From Pezicula radicicola (lineage: Eukaryota > Ascomycota > Leotiomycetes > Helotiales > Dermateaceae): DNA of 64,000 bases. Under the pieces are notes generated by a model. The model searched no databases and was not told where the DNA came from. It was given only the letters and a program-made list of their open reading frames with translations. Every line of letters starts with the position of its first letter. Position 1 is the first letter of the stretch. The stretch covers positions 691,295 through 755,294 of the forward strand of contig PDUO01000006.1 of NCBI GenBank assembly GCA_003008705.1. Reading direction: 5' to 3'. Below, piece by piece: positions 49,377-61,747 of the stretch. The position numbers and the translations under genes are program-made.

Positions 49377-51941
49377 ATGTATTCTCAAGCCGTTGCGCTT
49401 TCAATAGCTTTGGTGTACCCACTCGTCAAGGCTGCTGTCATCTCCAATGGAACTAGTACAGCTTCGAGCTTGACCGCTGCTACGACAACTTTGGAGATAA
49501 GTGTAGAAGGTATGAAATACTAGCTAGTACTTACACATTTCAATAGTCATTTGACTTAACATAATCCATCCACCTACAGATCTCTGGAACCTCTATATCG
49601 GCCCCGTAGAAACGTACTCAGTCACCACAACAATAACCCCCACGCCAATTCCCTCCACAGAACTGATTCCGCCACCACCCATCTACTACCCTTCCTATCT
49701 TCAAGGCCAAGAAACGGCAACAGCAATCAGGAATCAAAGCTGGTCATTGCCGAAGGGCTTTTGGTGGGGTGTTAGTAGTGCTGCTTATCAGGTCGAGGGC
49801 GCTGTTAAGGCTGAGGGTCGTGGTCCTGGTTTGTGGGATGCTTTTACGCATCGTGCTATGAATGTTGCTGATAATCAGACTGGTGATGTGGCTATTAATG
49901 AGTATTATAGTTATAAGCGAGGTATGTTGTGCTGTTTCTTTTTATTCGGCTATGTTAGACTCGGTCTTGGGCTATTTAATAGACTTGGTGATTGAAAGTC
50001 TAAATATCTTCTGATATAAGGTTTGATGGTTACGCAAAGAATTTGCCGTCTGCGTTTTAAGCCAAGTAGCTTATTAGTTCGTCATTCCTATCGGAGTTTG
50101 ATGCTCACTCATTGGGTTCGTCTGAACTCAAATTAAGGCATGGCAAGTCATGAAGCCAGTCCGTACCTAGCCTTTGGGCTTTTCCTAATGATGAACGAGA
50201 ACCTATAAATATAAAGCGAACAAGGAGGTTCCGAAGTTGTGACAAGTGTACAACTAGTTCGACAGTCCTATGGTTAAGTGAGACGACGCGCTCATAACTC
50301 GCTTAACTTACAAATCTGTTCTTAATGCATGAACTCAGGCAAAGTAACTCACTTGATCTGGGCGAGGTTGAGTAGCTCAACTTTTGGGTAGCCTACTCAA
50401 CTTGTGTGATTAATTTGGCTTGAGTACTGCTGTAGAGTTTGCAAGGAATTCATGACATTAAACAATTCATGAGCTCGTAGACACAGGCGCTAGTCCATAG
50501 GTCACTGTCAAAATTATAGAATCTCAAAGGCTGTGACATACTAACTTCACTTGCAGAGATACAACGCATTGCCGGTTCGTGTTATTCAAAACCATCCTGA
50601 TTCAACAGCTTTACTCCACCTTTCGTGGCAAAGAGATGGTACTAAATCTACTTTCTAATTAGCAATGGGAGTTCAGGTCTACTCTTTCTCTATATCATGG
50701 TCTCGCATCTTTCCTTTCGGCACTGGGCAAATCAATGAGGCTGGACTAGCACACTACGATGACGTGATAAATACCTGTATCGAGTATGGGGTCAAGCCAT
50801 ACGTTACACTGTATCATTGGGACCTACCATTATATCTCCAGCTTAAATATGGTGGTTGGGTAGACGAGCAAATTGTGGACGACTTCCTCGCTTATGCAAA
50901 AGTGCTCTTTGAACGCTGGGGTACCAAAGTTCCAGCCTGGTTCACATTCAACGAGCCACTCTCCTTTTGTGGCGAATATCCGGTTCCCGATGATTACTTT
51001 CCCGTTAAGACTACTATCCCAGACGTTCAGCAGCGATACTGGTGTGGCCGTCATATGCTTCTAGCGAATGGTAAAGCATATCAGCTTGCTCGATCCTTGA
51101 ATATCACAGCTCCAATCAGCATCAAGTTCAATGGAGGCTACAAACTTCCCCTGACTAACTCTTCAGAGGACTTGGAGGCTGTGCAGCGTGGTTGGGCTTT
51201 CCAAGAATCATGGTTTGCCGATGTCTTGTGGTCGACAGGTGACTACCCCCCGCAACTGAAAAGTTTCGTGTCGAGTTTCCTGCCCAACTTCACTGCAGAG
51301 GAGTCGGCTTTAATCAAAGGCTCAAGTGACATTTTCTGTCATGATGCTTACACATCCAAGTACTATATGGCACCAGACGTTGGTATTGAGGCATGCCTAG
51401 CCAATTCTAGCAACCCTCTCTACCCACTCTGTTACAATTCAACGACCACCCTTCCCGCTTCGGAGGGAGGATGGCTCATCGGACCAGCAGCCGACCCCAA
51501 TTCCTCCTGGTTACACAAAGCAACGGAGTGGGTTCCAGCACTCCTACGCTATATTCAGGATACTTGGAACCCGGAAGGAGGGATAGCAGTCTCGGAGTTT
51601 GGACTCACAGAGCCGTATGAGTACTATAAGAAGAATCGGGCAGATATCTTGACAGATCCGCAAAGGACTGCTTATTATCACGATTTTGTGCAAGCTATAT
51701 TGCTCGCTGTTGCTGATGGGGTTAATGTTGTGGGCGCGCTAGCATGGTCTATTGCGGATAATTTAGAGTGGACAGCCGGGTTTACCGTTAAGTTTGGCTT
51801 GCAGGTAGGTTTGCTTTCTGTTCCTGGAAGATTATTGCTCATTGATTTTGGTAGTATGTCAATCTTACTACGCAGGAGAGATACTATAAAGCCAGTTTCT
51901 TTGTACTAAGAGACTTGTTTGAAGAGTATAAAGCAGAATAG
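49377..51941 (+). CDS. secreted GH1 beta-glucosidase
   Basis: Exons 49377-49509, 49580-49921, 50557-50574, 50663-51804 and 51855-51941 join in phase to 573 residues. A signal peptide ([19 protein letters not shown]) and a Thr/Pro-rich linker precede the barrel, which starts [19 protein letters not shown]. The acid/base Glu is in TFNEP (about residue 262). The nucleophile is expected at Glu476 in VSEFG, where the usual TENG is altered, as in some secreted fungal GH1 proteins. Family members cleave beta-glucosides such as cellobiose. The 18-nt exon 3 restores EIQRIAAMGV. Intron 2 is 635 nt, far above the local norm, and carries local repeat copies. Confidence 0.9.
50336..50425. repeat. TGAGTTA-family repeat copies inside GH1 intron 2
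   Basis: Includes GTAACTCACTTGATCTGGG, GAGTAGCTCAACTT and CCTACTCAACTTGTGTGA, which read as diverged units of the 18-bp family in the opposite orientation. They lie inside the unusually long intron 49922-50556. Confidence 0.55.
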
Positions 51942-52431
51942 GGGGTCCAAAGCTTTGTGTGAATCAAGAAGCGACTCAAGTTATATTTCGAAGAAGCTCT
52001 CTCAGCCGATGTGGCTTATGTTTGAAGCTTATTCGATTGATAATCTATTTGGGAAGCTCGAATAATCGTAGAGGTTACTTTAAATCAAGCTCTAAAACCG
52101 GTATTAACTAATGACTTTAATTGCTGCACTTCCCAAGACAACAAAGATGATTAGATAAAATTATATGATTGGAGAGACTGGAAGGCTAATTAACAGTCTT
52201 GCCACATTTGTCCATGATCCCTACTCTATACGCAACAGCCGCCCACCTCCTGAAGCTCTGTTTCTTCTAAGGCCCATTGCCAATACTTATCTGTTCTTTT
52301 GAAGCTGCTCACTCCAGCTGCCATATTCCCTTCTGCTTCGCACACTCAGATGACTTCGGCTAGCTTGTTGAGGAAGAAGAGGCAAGAGTGGTCTAGCTTT
52401 CTTCATCCAACAGAGCTACATAAAGCAGGGT

Positions 52432-52668
52432 TCAGGAAGCGCTTTTTTTAACAGCCTGATATTTCCAAATACACGCCTTCGTGTCTTCTGAGCAGGTAAC
52501 GAAAATGCCTTCTTTTTCCGTAGAATTATTGCTCACCTTCACGGAGATGACGGTGTTTTTGCGATCTCGGAGGAAACATCGAATGATCTCTGTGGTCGCA
52601 TCATAAATATGCACTCCCTTGTCCTTCGAACCACCCGTTACCGTGACTCGATACATCACTGATAACAC
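52432..52668 (-). pseudogene. WD-repeat gene remnant
   Basis: A 78-residue frame resembles one or two WD40 blades: VTGGSKDKGVHIYD, then VISVKVS, and FVTCSEDTKACIWKY. Neighbouring sequence on the same strand has no continuing WD frame, although a TATCAG acceptor-like site precedes it. It is probably a decayed fragment; a small spliced gene is possible but unsupported. Confidence 0.35.
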
Positions 52669-55162
52669 TGTTAAGCAGGCATTGTTTCCCTCGAAAAATT
52701 CGCCCTTTCAAGGACTTCCACTGACAATGGAATATCTATGCTGTCCAAGAACGACGGAACAAGATGGAATTAGCGGAACTGACCTTGAACCCAGACATGG
52801 ACTCGGACGACCAACCGCCCCAGCGTCTATATGTAAGCCATTTTATCCATCAACTATCTTCACAGGAAAACTCTAACGCCAACAGAACCTTCAGTCTCTC
52901 TTTCGTAAATGAGACAATGGTAGAGCAATTTAAATACAAGTAGCAAACTTGAGTGGATGTGTAGATGTGGAAGAAGATATGATGATGAGGCCCGTAAAAG
53001 GAGAGAAGCTGTGTTAACATAATTTTTGCATCGGGTGGCAAACCAGTCTAGTTGTAACCACACTATGATCCTTTAAGGTAGAACATCTAATGGAAAGCAC
53101 GGCATCAAAAAGGCATTTATGCGTTAAGCTGCTGATAGTTGTACCGACGAGCTCATAAATCGTTTAATTCCCGAACCGTCTCCAGAATTCTTGAATGTAG
53201 GTAAAGTAGCACCTTTATTCAAGTAACCTACATGTCAAACCTTTGGCAACTCACTTAATTCTGATCGGAGAGAAGAAATTTGACTTTTAGTTAAATATAT
53301 CCCAGTCTGCCCCATTGGTTGACTTATGCTTAATGAATTCTGTGACGAGGATTAAGGTACAGAAATCCAATATCAAAAAATTGACAAACTCTAAATATCC
53401 GTTCTCGTCGCTTAGCTCTCACGCCAATCGCCCCCCTTTTTCTTCTCAAAAACGGAAGCGACGCTCGCCTCGCGAAAATGCGAGTACCTTCCTCGAAATT
53501 CACAGCACCTGAATCGCCCGATGAAACCTAAATTGCTCGACGGAATCACGCTTCTCTCGAATGCACATCCCTGGTTGCCGAAGCCAACTGCGCGTGACAC
53601 ACGACACTGCGACGCAGCAAATTTGCGCGAAGGTCAGTTGCACTGCGCGTACCTTCATCACACTACGTCTGCCAAGCCTCTCCCGCTCGACACGCACCCA
53701 ATTTAACACACATCAACTTACCTGTATGTCGCGAAGACAATTTGCTTGAGTCACACCTCACTTTAATACACTCCCAATTTGTGAGCGCAGTGAACTCTCA
53801 TCTTATCATGTACGAATGAAGTTGAAGGAAAAAGGTGATTAGCTAGCTTTCAATATTAACTAAAAGTTATTAGTTTATGCCAAGAAAAGAAGCCTCTGTC
53901 TCTAATGTTACAATTCTTCCGGATCATTCATTTCATGTTTACCAGAGATTCTACAATTTCAATCCTAATACTAAAATCCTGCACATTTTGAAAACCACTA
54001 CACTCTCCGTCGTTACTACCCTTTTACTCTTCACCCCCAAATTGCCTCCCTAAATTAACATGTTAAACAGTTATGCACTGTGAGGACAATATACTAATGA
54101 ATACTTCCTGCTTAGAATTGATCCTCAGCATTTCAGGTATCTACTTCTACCAATATCTCAAAACTCTATTACAAATAGTTTAATAACTTTCACGTCCACG
54201 ATCAAGGTAATCGCGGAAGTTTCCCCCTAATAGCACTTCCTATTCAACGAATTTAAGATTAACGTTGAGAAGTGGCCCGTTTAGAACGCTAAGTACACCA
54301 AGCTCTTTTCATTATCAACTGCAACAAACTTGCTGCGCACGTGAATTGGATCCAATTCCAATACCTTGACTTGAGACAGTGAACAGCAAAAGTGAGATGC
54401 TTCACTAAAATAAACTAAAGGCTTCATCGTTAACTAATACACTCTATCTATATAATTCTGCTATAGAAAATCAGTTTGGTGGCGCTAATCTTACTTTTTA
54501 CTTGGCTCTGAGATCCTTAAATGCTAAGTAAGCATCATTACAGAACTTATCTTACTACTCAATAATCTAGGTAGTGGTACATGTTTAAGATACATAAAGA
54601 AACTTATAGGCAGTAGACTCGAGCACCTCTAGAATGAAATCGTGTAATTCATATAGTGTAGAAGGTTTAGGAATAGTCTAGATAGACAAGGTAGGTACAA
54701 TCCTGGATCTAAACTTGGTTCTATATGTACTTTGGAATGAAAGCAGAGTTTGTCGTGCTAGTCTTGAAATCTATCAACAACATTTATCAGAGACTCTGTC
54801 TTCTTGTCCTACTCTTGCTACTGGTTCTAGAACAGATCGTAGGCGGGTAGTGATACTTTCTGTTTCAGACATATACAATCGCAAGAAGCAGTGCAAAGAA
54901 ATCACGTCTTTTCATAGAATATTCTGATCTATATATATCTACACAATAATCCACAAAATTAGAAACGTGCAAGTCGTTGTAGCCTGTGATAAAATGTTCG
55001 CTCCGGAGCAGGTATTTAGCGCTAATAAACCTCGACCACATCTTTCCTTTTTCTACTATCCGTTCTAAAACACAATGCAAATACAATAAATGGAAGTAAT
55101 AAGATATGAATGAATGTTGTTGACTTTTGGGATCCGCTTTTATTTTCCCTGGGGATATTATT
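52669..55162. other. AT-rich intergenic region without supported genes
   Basis: About 2.5 kb, visibly AT-rich between about 53780 and 55160. It contains weak repeat-family traces near 53210-53275. No intact transposon frames or terminal repeats were found by eye. The skewed composition would fit old repeat-derived DNA, but I cannot show this. Confidence 0.4.
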
Positions 55163-58100
55163 TTAGCGACGGTTGAAATTGAGATAACGAGAGCCAAGGA
55201 ACAGGATAATCAAGTTGCTGCCGATGAAAGCAATCAATATTCCTATGTCTCTCCAACGGTTTGAGAACTCGAAACCTAGAGGTGTGTAGAATTGATCTCC
55301 AACACTGTAGGCGCAGTATTCACAAGCACTGGTAGCATTGTCGACTAAATATCCAGCACCACCAGCCGAAAAGAAGTTGGTCATGTATTCGCCACACGTC
55401 TGACCATCTGGAGCGCTAAATCGATTTAGCTCAAGAGACTTGCAGACGACGGGTAGGCCGTGTAGTTCTGTGACTACCATTCCCCCAATAAGTCGGGTGA
55501 AGGGGTCGAGTTGGTATAGCCATGCACGCCAGAACTTTGGAATCTGAGGCTTAGGAACTACAGGTAGAAAATTTGAAGTTAGTTTAAACGCGTTACTTGC
55601 TGTTGAATAATTATGTGATACACGACTAGTCATATGAAGGGTAGCGAGTAACAGGTGAAAAGGGACACGTACTAGTAACGCCACAGAACAAGGCGAAAGT
55701 GATGATAATAAAAGGGTTGAGAAGTGCGGAAATGAAAGGACTTGGTGTCAGAGCCGCTACCATCTGTCCAAGTGTAACTGAAAAGAACTCAGTGACGAGA
55801 ACCATGAAGAACTGGTATCCAGCACGGCTTGAGACCGAACTAAATCCAGGCATGTAGTAGATAGGCAGGAAGAAACCAACTGCACAAAGGATGCTGTATG
55901 GCAGTTCGGCAACTACAAGAGACGAGGCGAAGGCGAATTGTCCATACATCTTACTTGATGCTTCACGATAAAAGGTCATTCGAGAGATGGCGTACTTGGG
56001 CTCAACTTGAGCCAGGATGAGAGCAGGGAGAACGGTGACTTGAAAGATGACGAAGACGCGGTACTGTAAGGATGAACGAGAGTCATCGAGATTGAGATAG
56101 GCGAGACCGGTGATGATAGCGATAATGACATGGTTGAAGAGACGAGTGAAACCGTAATTAGGCGAACGCCAGAAGGCCAGATTTGTACGCTTCTGGACGA
56201 TTTTCAATTGATGCATCAGAGGCGTCGCATATTCTCTCTCGTCAACTTTTGGGCTGCTTCCGACTTCCGCTAGGCGTGTGGCCTTCATTTGAGAAATGCG
56301 ATCCTTGGTGTTAGCAAGTTCGGGCGAATCTGCGAAGATATCAGCCCAGTCTCGGTCACCAATTCTAGGTGCCTGGCCAGCTCCTATCGCATCCAGCATG
56401 TACTCGGCAACGTTGGCATCAGGTGGGCAGTCAGCGCCATGGCGACTAAGATAGTTCCGTAGTGTGACTGCATCCTTCCCGATATCTCCAAAGTAAACAC
56501 ATCGTCCTCCTCGCTGAAGCAGAAGAAGGCGGTCAAAGTTCTCGAATAGAGTAGCATTTGGCTGATGGATGGTACAGAGAATAGCCTGGCCGGCCGCGGC
56601 TAACTTCTTAAGAAAACGAACAATGTTGAAAGCAGACTGCGAGTCCAGACCCGATGTTGGTTCGTCGAGGAATAGTAAGAGCTCAGGTTTGGCAGCAAGT
56701 TCGACTCCAATAGTGACTCTTTTGCGTTGCTCCACAGCCAATCCAGCTTCTGGGTCCCCAATAATAGCATCGGCCATATCTTCCATCTCTAGCAGACTAA
56801 GAATCTCTTCAACGTACGCGTACTTCTCGGACTGAGGCACTTCGATCGGTTGACGTAGATCTGCAGAAAATCGCAAGGCTTCTCTTACAGTTGTGGTAGG
56901 CTCGTGCACATCCAGTTGCTCGGCGTAAGATGTTCCTCGCTGGAAAGAGGTACCAGGCTTAAGTCCGTCAACTAGAATATCACCACTGATGACACCAATA
57001 TTCTTTCTCGCGGCAAGGACATCCAAGAGAGTTGTTTTGCCGGCTCCACTAGCACCCATGAGTGCTGTTAATTCTCCTGGCTGTACGTATCCAAAGATGT
57101 TGTTGAGCAGGCGCAGCTCTCCAGCCGGGGTTGGCACATCGTAGTTGAGACCTTCCCAAGTTAGGATTGCCTTAGAAGCGATGTTGATCTCAGAGCTCTC
57201 GCCATCCTTCTTGGACCTGCGAAGATCCTTCTTCTTAGCGAGCTCCGCGTTTAGAGCATCCCTCTCCTTGTTGGGCTTCTGGAAAACCTTTGCCGTATTA
57301 CCACCAGCCCCGAAGGTAAGCCATTCACCCAGTGTTGCGTTAGTGATGAGGAAGGCAACAATCAGAGCGATAATGATACCGAAGTTTCTCCATAGCTCAT
57401 CGGGTTTATAGGAAAACCCTTCGGTGATGTAGGCTGATCCACTGACTTGATCTGTACCAGTTGTGCTCCCACTCAGCGTGCAAACTTGGTTAGCAATGCT
57501 GTCATAGCCTGGACCTGAAGGAATCAATGAAGAGCCCTCGCACGTCAAATTGAGACGAGAGAATTCATTCTCCATCAATGCGGAAAATCCTAGACCGAGT
57601 GCATTGATCCAGTAAATCCACCTGATCCATACCTTCTCGGATTGATATTGAATCATGTAGCCTGAGGTAATGACAAAGAATGTAATAATTGTAGCAGCAA
57701 ATTTTATGGCGTAGTCGAAATCTGGACACAAGCAACCGACCGTTCTAAAAAATAAAGTCATTGCCAAGTATCCGGTGACAATGACAATATAGAACGTAAA
57801 GAAGGCGCCAGCATCACGAACAAGTCCGCACATGAAATAAACGATTATCGAAAACAGCAAGATCTGAGAAGCTGAGAAAGCCACATCTACGATGATTTGA
57901 GCAATCCAGAGAGCTGAAGGCCGATGAAAGGTGTAGGCTTTATGCTTGTTGACAATCGGACGACCAATCATGGTTGAAGCTAATTCCGAAAATGCTTGGA
58001 ATGCGTTGAAAAGTAGACTGATGAAGAGAAGACCGCCACGGGTAAAGGCACCGGCTGAGGTAGTTGGAAGATCCAACCAGACTGTACCTAAAACGATAGC

Positions 58101-59810
58101 AACAACAATCGAGGTTATCCAGGAGACGACTAGAGAAAACTTGTCCTGCCACTTAATCAAGAATTGTCTCTGCATCAGTGCCCAGATCTGTAGATAGTAA
58201 GGGACAGAGTAGACCGATTTCTTCGATGCTCCCTTCTGCTTGCTGTCGTGTACAGCTGCTTTGAACTCTTCGTGCTGCTGTTTCTCCTCCGCCAAAGTCT
58301 TTCGATAGGCGTCCATTTCTTCATTTAGCGATTTAGTAAATTTGGAATCAATAAAGGCCTTAGCCAGTGTGTCGGCATCATTCGGTGCGTTTTGCGCAGA
58401 TCTCCCTTCAGCATATTCTCGCTCGAACTCATCCGTGCAACCAGTCAAGAAATCGGGCGAAGTCTGCCGAGGTTTTTCTTTAAAGCCGAGATTCTCGAAG
58501 TATTTTCTGGCTTCACCAGCTGGTCCAAAATAGACCTGCCTTCCAGAATCGATCACCAGAACCTTGTCGAACTGCTTATAGATGTTCTCACTAGCCTGGT
58601 ACAACGACACAAAGGTTGTCGTCTTGTAGATATTTGTCATGACTCTCAAAGATTTGGCGTAGTCTAGAGCTGTAGAAGCATCTAAGCCTCGAGTGGAGTT
58701 ATCCCAAGAACACACAGTTGCATTGGTTACCATCATCTCCGCAATAGAAACTCGCTTTCGTTCACCGCCAGATACACCTCTGACAAAGGGGTTGCCTACG
58801 ATGGTGTTCCGGGTGTGTCCAATATTGAACATTCGCAAAAGAGTGGTTATGACCTAAGTAGACCTCGAGTCAGTATGTCTCCAGATAGATGGGGTTTGGA
58901 AGATTTTCAAATAGGAAACTTTTATCCGGCCTACCTTTTCCTTGAAGTCGTTCTTTGACATCCCAAGTGGCCTCTTACCCGGTGTCTTAGTATCAAGTGC
59001 AAACCCTAAAGTCTGTCCGACCGTTAGGGTGGGATGGTGGACATCGTCTTCTTGATTATATACAGCTTCTCCTCGGAACTGCTTAGCGAAAGTTTTGGCA
59101 TCGAAAGGGCCATATTGAACTTCCCCGTCTACCGCTGTATACCCAAATCTCTGGTTCGCAATGACTTTCAAAAAAGTAGTACAGCCCGAGCCAGGTCTTC
59201 CAAGTACTAGGACCATTTCTCCCGGCTTTGTCACGCCCCGGAAATCCTGCAGAATGTTGACATCTTTGCCCTTTTTGCCCACACCAAAAATATTCATGGC
59301 TGTCTCGACAACATTGAAGAAGCTAACAAAAGCATCTGGAAAAGTCTTGACAAAGTTGGTCACCCCTCCTGTTCCCGAAACCGTAAGGCCCTCCCATATT
59401 ACACCAATGTGCTTGGGATGAATACCCGACTCTACATCCGCCGCTTTGTTTCCCCTAAGAGTATTTTCGAGGTCGAATTGAGTATCGTCGTCAGATACAG
59501 ATGACGCCGCGATCTTCTCAACATCGATATTATGTTTGGAATGATTGGACTTCGTTCTCGAAAGACGTTTAGAGATTTGCGAAATGCCGGTCAATTCGCG
59601 TTGCAGCTCCGCAAACTCTGCTTCGGCGTCCTTCACATTCACCCCGCCGCTAGTTGTACGTGAAAAGCCATTGGGATTGGAATTGCGCGCATGTTCGCGC
59701 TGCTTCTCAGAATCTGCAACAGTATCGATTGAGGTTCTCTCGTGGCTACTGGTAGATGCGGGCGCATCCTGCAGAGTTTGACGTGGGTTTTCGAGGGTTT
59801 CCTTGTCCAT
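55163..59810 (-). CDS. full-size ABC-G (PDR-type) multidrug transporter
   Basis: Exons 59810-58935, 58853-55673 and 55557-55163 join in phase to 1483 residues, standard for PDR pumps. Layout is NBD-TMD-NBD-TMD. NBD1 has Walker A GRPGSGCTT at about residue 204 (Cys in place of Lys, the usual PDR degeneracy), signature VSGGERKRVS and a degenerate Walker B (CSWDNSTRGLD). NBD2 has GASGAGKTT and LLLFLDEPTSGLD. Each half ends with six predicted helices. The last exon carries the Cys-rich extracellular loop of the second TMD (ACEYCAYSVGDQFY). It should sit in the plasma membrane and expel hydrophobic compounds such as azoles or host metabolites. A GC-rich palindrome lies 600 bp upstream. Confidence 0.95.
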
Positions 59811-60409
59811 TTTTTGGGCGTCGACCTGTGTAAACTTTGTCGCACAGGACAGTCAGCAGCGAGCGGCCTGCCTGGTCGCCAAAAGAAGGTTTCTCGCGAA
59901 ATCAGATATTCGATGTCTGATACTGGGTAGATGGCTGCATGCCAGGGAGGATAGGTGAATGAAAACCAGAATCTAGTGATTAGAATTAAGGAATGGAACA
60001 CAATTCAATGGAGAAAAGACGAAAGGAAGTTGTGGAGAAGGAGAGAGATATCTGGGGATTCCTATATTTCTTTTTTGCATGTTGGGCTCTCAAGGCTCAA
60101 GCTCTCAGATGCACTACTCATAGCGTATCTACTCGGCCAAAGAGATACGGATACCTAGCATGTGGGGCATTCGGCCCCTACTCCATACAGTGAAGTCCAC
60201 TCCTACCCATTTCGACTCATCCTCACTCCTACGAGTCGGTCTAATGATTCCTCCACCATCTTATTTCTAACACAACTGACGAACGACAGCGTACACAGCG
60301 ACATGGTTAATGGACCCCCCAAGGCGCTAATTGAGTCAGAGATTTGACCGTGGGTGTATCGGCTTTAAGAGTCGCAAATCACATTTGGTAGAATTATATT
60401 CTATGTACT

Positions 60410-60425
60410 GTACGGAGCTCCGTAC
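60410..60425. promoter_or_regulatory. 16-bp perfect palindrome GTACGGAGCTCCGTAC, possible Zn2Cys6 site
   Basis: The sequence is a perfect inverted repeat with CGG and CCG triplets spaced by four bases, flanked on both sides by GTACTGTAC-type sequence. Zn2Cys6 regulators, including those that control PDR pumps, bind paired CGG triplets. It lies 600 bp upstream of the ABC-G start codon. Function is inferred from form and position only. Confidence 0.4.
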
Positions 60426-61664
60426 CGTACTGTACAGTGCAACACTGCTTTTGCCTTTACCTTCGTTCCAAGCCCTAACGGCTGCCAGTTTCACCGGATG
60501 ACTCGACATCAGACTGAACCAGTAACAGGTTCCATGCCAAAGTATGTTTGCGTGTTATTGGTTTGTAAGTGGTCTGATAATTTAGAATTATTAATGTGCT
60601 CTGGATGAGCTTGTGTCTGTGTGATGACCAACCACTCTACTCCTGTAGGAGACTTGGCACAACCAACAGCATCTCAGAGACTCAAAAAGGTATTCTCGAA
60701 GATAAGACTCGAAGCGGCTCCCAAGAAACACTTTATACAGGTGGAATAAATCAACCATAATACACGGAATGCGGAAGCCCTCAAAGTCCGAAAAGCGCGA
60801 CAGAGAGGAAAGGCTTAGAAATCAAATAGAGCCGCAATATGTCCGTAAGCCCGTCCGGAATCCTTTTGCCGGTAATTTTTCGGGTTACTAGGTACAGGGC
60901 TTCATTACACTTCGCACTAAGCCTAACTCTCGGCTCAGTGCTGACAGCGTTTGGTAAGTAAGCCAGAGCGGGTGTGGCCGAGCCGATGGGGTGGGATGGT
61001 GGAGTGGGGTCGGTTATTTTATCCTGGGTTCGTCGCTTGTGCTCACAACCTGAGGTGAATTGTGACTTACCTCGCTTACCTCCATCTGCTATAGATACTG
61101 TATTTTCGTACTTTCTTCCCTGAGATGCAGTCCCTGCCACATAACTGTATCTATAGCTAGCCTGTTTTACAGTACTTCGTAGATCAGTGCTTAGCGAAAG
61201 TGGCCAGCTTTCTTCTTCTTTTTTCTTCCTACTTTACCTAGAAACTATTCAGTCACGCAAGGTTAGATTGGCTGCTTTAGCAGCGACTCTGGATTCTAGC
61301 TATAGTTTCCTTTTGAAATGTTACTTCTATACTCCTCTAGTTCGTGCCATTTTCTATACATTTCAAGTTCTAGCAATAGAAATGTAGAGGCACCAAGGCG
61401 GGTCATTAAGTTGCTTTATGATCTTCCAAAAATCAATTTGGCTAAGCTAGTTGATTACTATTACATGGAAGTCAGTCAACCTAGTAGTTATTACCAGTTA
61501 CCACTAACTTTGGAATGCATTTAATCGTAATTAAGGAGGCACTAACGGACGACGAAACTTGTACTTTATGTATATCTGCCGACTGCTGTTAAAATATTTA
61601 CTAGCGCGATTGCAACCACTTGACACGAGACTCCCTAATTATACGTATGCAGAACAAATTTACA

Positions 61665-61745
61665 GTCGCTTAATTCTCAACCACTTAACTCTCAGTAACT
61701 CAACTCCCACTTAATTAACCCTCAGTCACTCGAATCTCAACCTCT
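61665..61745. repeat. degenerate short repeats (CACTTAACTCTCAGTAACTCAA type)
   Basis: A run of units such as CACTTAACTCTCAG, TAACTCAACTCCC, CACTTAATTAACCC and CACTCGAATCTCAA, spaced about 12-14 bp. It resembles a diverged, reverse-oriented form of the 18-bp family; the relation is uncertain. Confidence 0.45.
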
Positions 61746-61747
61746 AA

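Larger units (their letters stand above)
59811..61747. other. intergenic: ABC-G promoter and MFS 3' flank
   Basis: About 1.9 kb without a supported gene. It includes the palindrome at 60410-60425 and an AT-rich tail with degenerate TAACTC/CACTTAA repeats at about 61665-61745, listed separately. Confidence 0.5.

Noticed and set aside
53800..55100. Possible transposon remnant in AT-rich DNA
   Set aside because: Composition is suggestive, but no transposase or reverse transcriptase motif, terminal repeat or target duplication was found.
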